The notes beneath the pieces are model-generated. The model did no database searches and had not been told where the DNA came from. It saw nothing but the letters and a program-made list of their open reading frames with translations. The position numbers were made by a program, and so were the translations under genes. Shown in pieces: positions 63,856 to 64,000 of a stretch of DNA of 64,000 bases. The stretch spans positions 62,001 to 126,000 of the forward strand of contig CAJNOP010000408.1 of assembly GCA_905250075.1 (NCBI GenBank), given 5' to 3'. The DNA comes from Rotaria sp. Silwood1. Lineage: Eukaryota; Rotifera; Eurotatoria; Philodinida; Philodinidae. Numbering within the stretch: the first letter of the stretch is position 1; each line of letters opens with the position of its first letter.

Positions 63856-64000
63856 AAACAAAGAAAGATATCAGATTCGTAAGGTACAAAATTGCTTGAC
63901 GATCATTGTTGACTTCACACTCATCCAATCTTATTAATTATTTGACAAAAGAAGGTAACAATATAATGTCACATTCGTCATATTCGCCATACCTAATACT

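Overview
The window is eukaryotic, AT-rich and gene-poor. Genes have many short GT-AG introns, mostly 46-63 nt, and DNA transposons are common. G-rich tracts of TGTGGG/TGTAGG type recur; TGTGGG is the telomere unit known from bdelloid rotifers. Together with a DEG/ENaC channel gene and an array of Ly6-type surface proteins, this suggests a bdelloid rotifer, perhaps Rotaria-like. The taxon is inferred; no marker sequence proves it.

Layout. 0-2 kb: a possible partial plus-strand exon and a DEG/ENaC channel gene lacking its 3' exons. 2-16 kb: AT-rich DNA with one secreted neuropeptide-like precursor (5.2-5.5 kb) and a long-arm inverted-repeat element (10.8-11.5 kb). 15.9-37.2 kb: about 3.3 tandem copies of a 6-8 kb unit. 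Each full unit carries one minus-strand, single-exon, GPI-anchored Ly6/uPAR-like gene, and copy 1 carries an 18-bp coding minisatellite. The fourth unit is cut off at a head-to-head TGTGGG/CCCACA repeat. 37.5-40.9 kb: a complete 12-exon eEF2 gene, diverged in switch I. 43.8-55.1 kb: damaged genes on the minus strand (START-domain, O-methyltransferase, RBBP4/7-like WD40, and an unidentified coiled-coil gene), several hit by nested hAT-like, piggyBac-like and other elements. 55-64 kb: almost wholly mobile DNA, with fold-back hAT, two TTAA-flanked elements, a GC-rich hairpin and a mariner-derived palindrome that keeps the end of a transposase and has a telomere-like repeat in its core.

All spliced gene models lie on the minus strand apart from the weak first exon. 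The intact-looking genes are the three Ly6 genes, the peptide precursor and eEF2. The Ly6 genes are a locally amplified surface-protein family. Damage in 43.8-55.1 kb combines substitution stops, transposon insertions and two single-base homopolymer indels; the indels could be sequence errors. Several gene or unit breaks coincide with telomere-like tracts, the main structural theme of the window.
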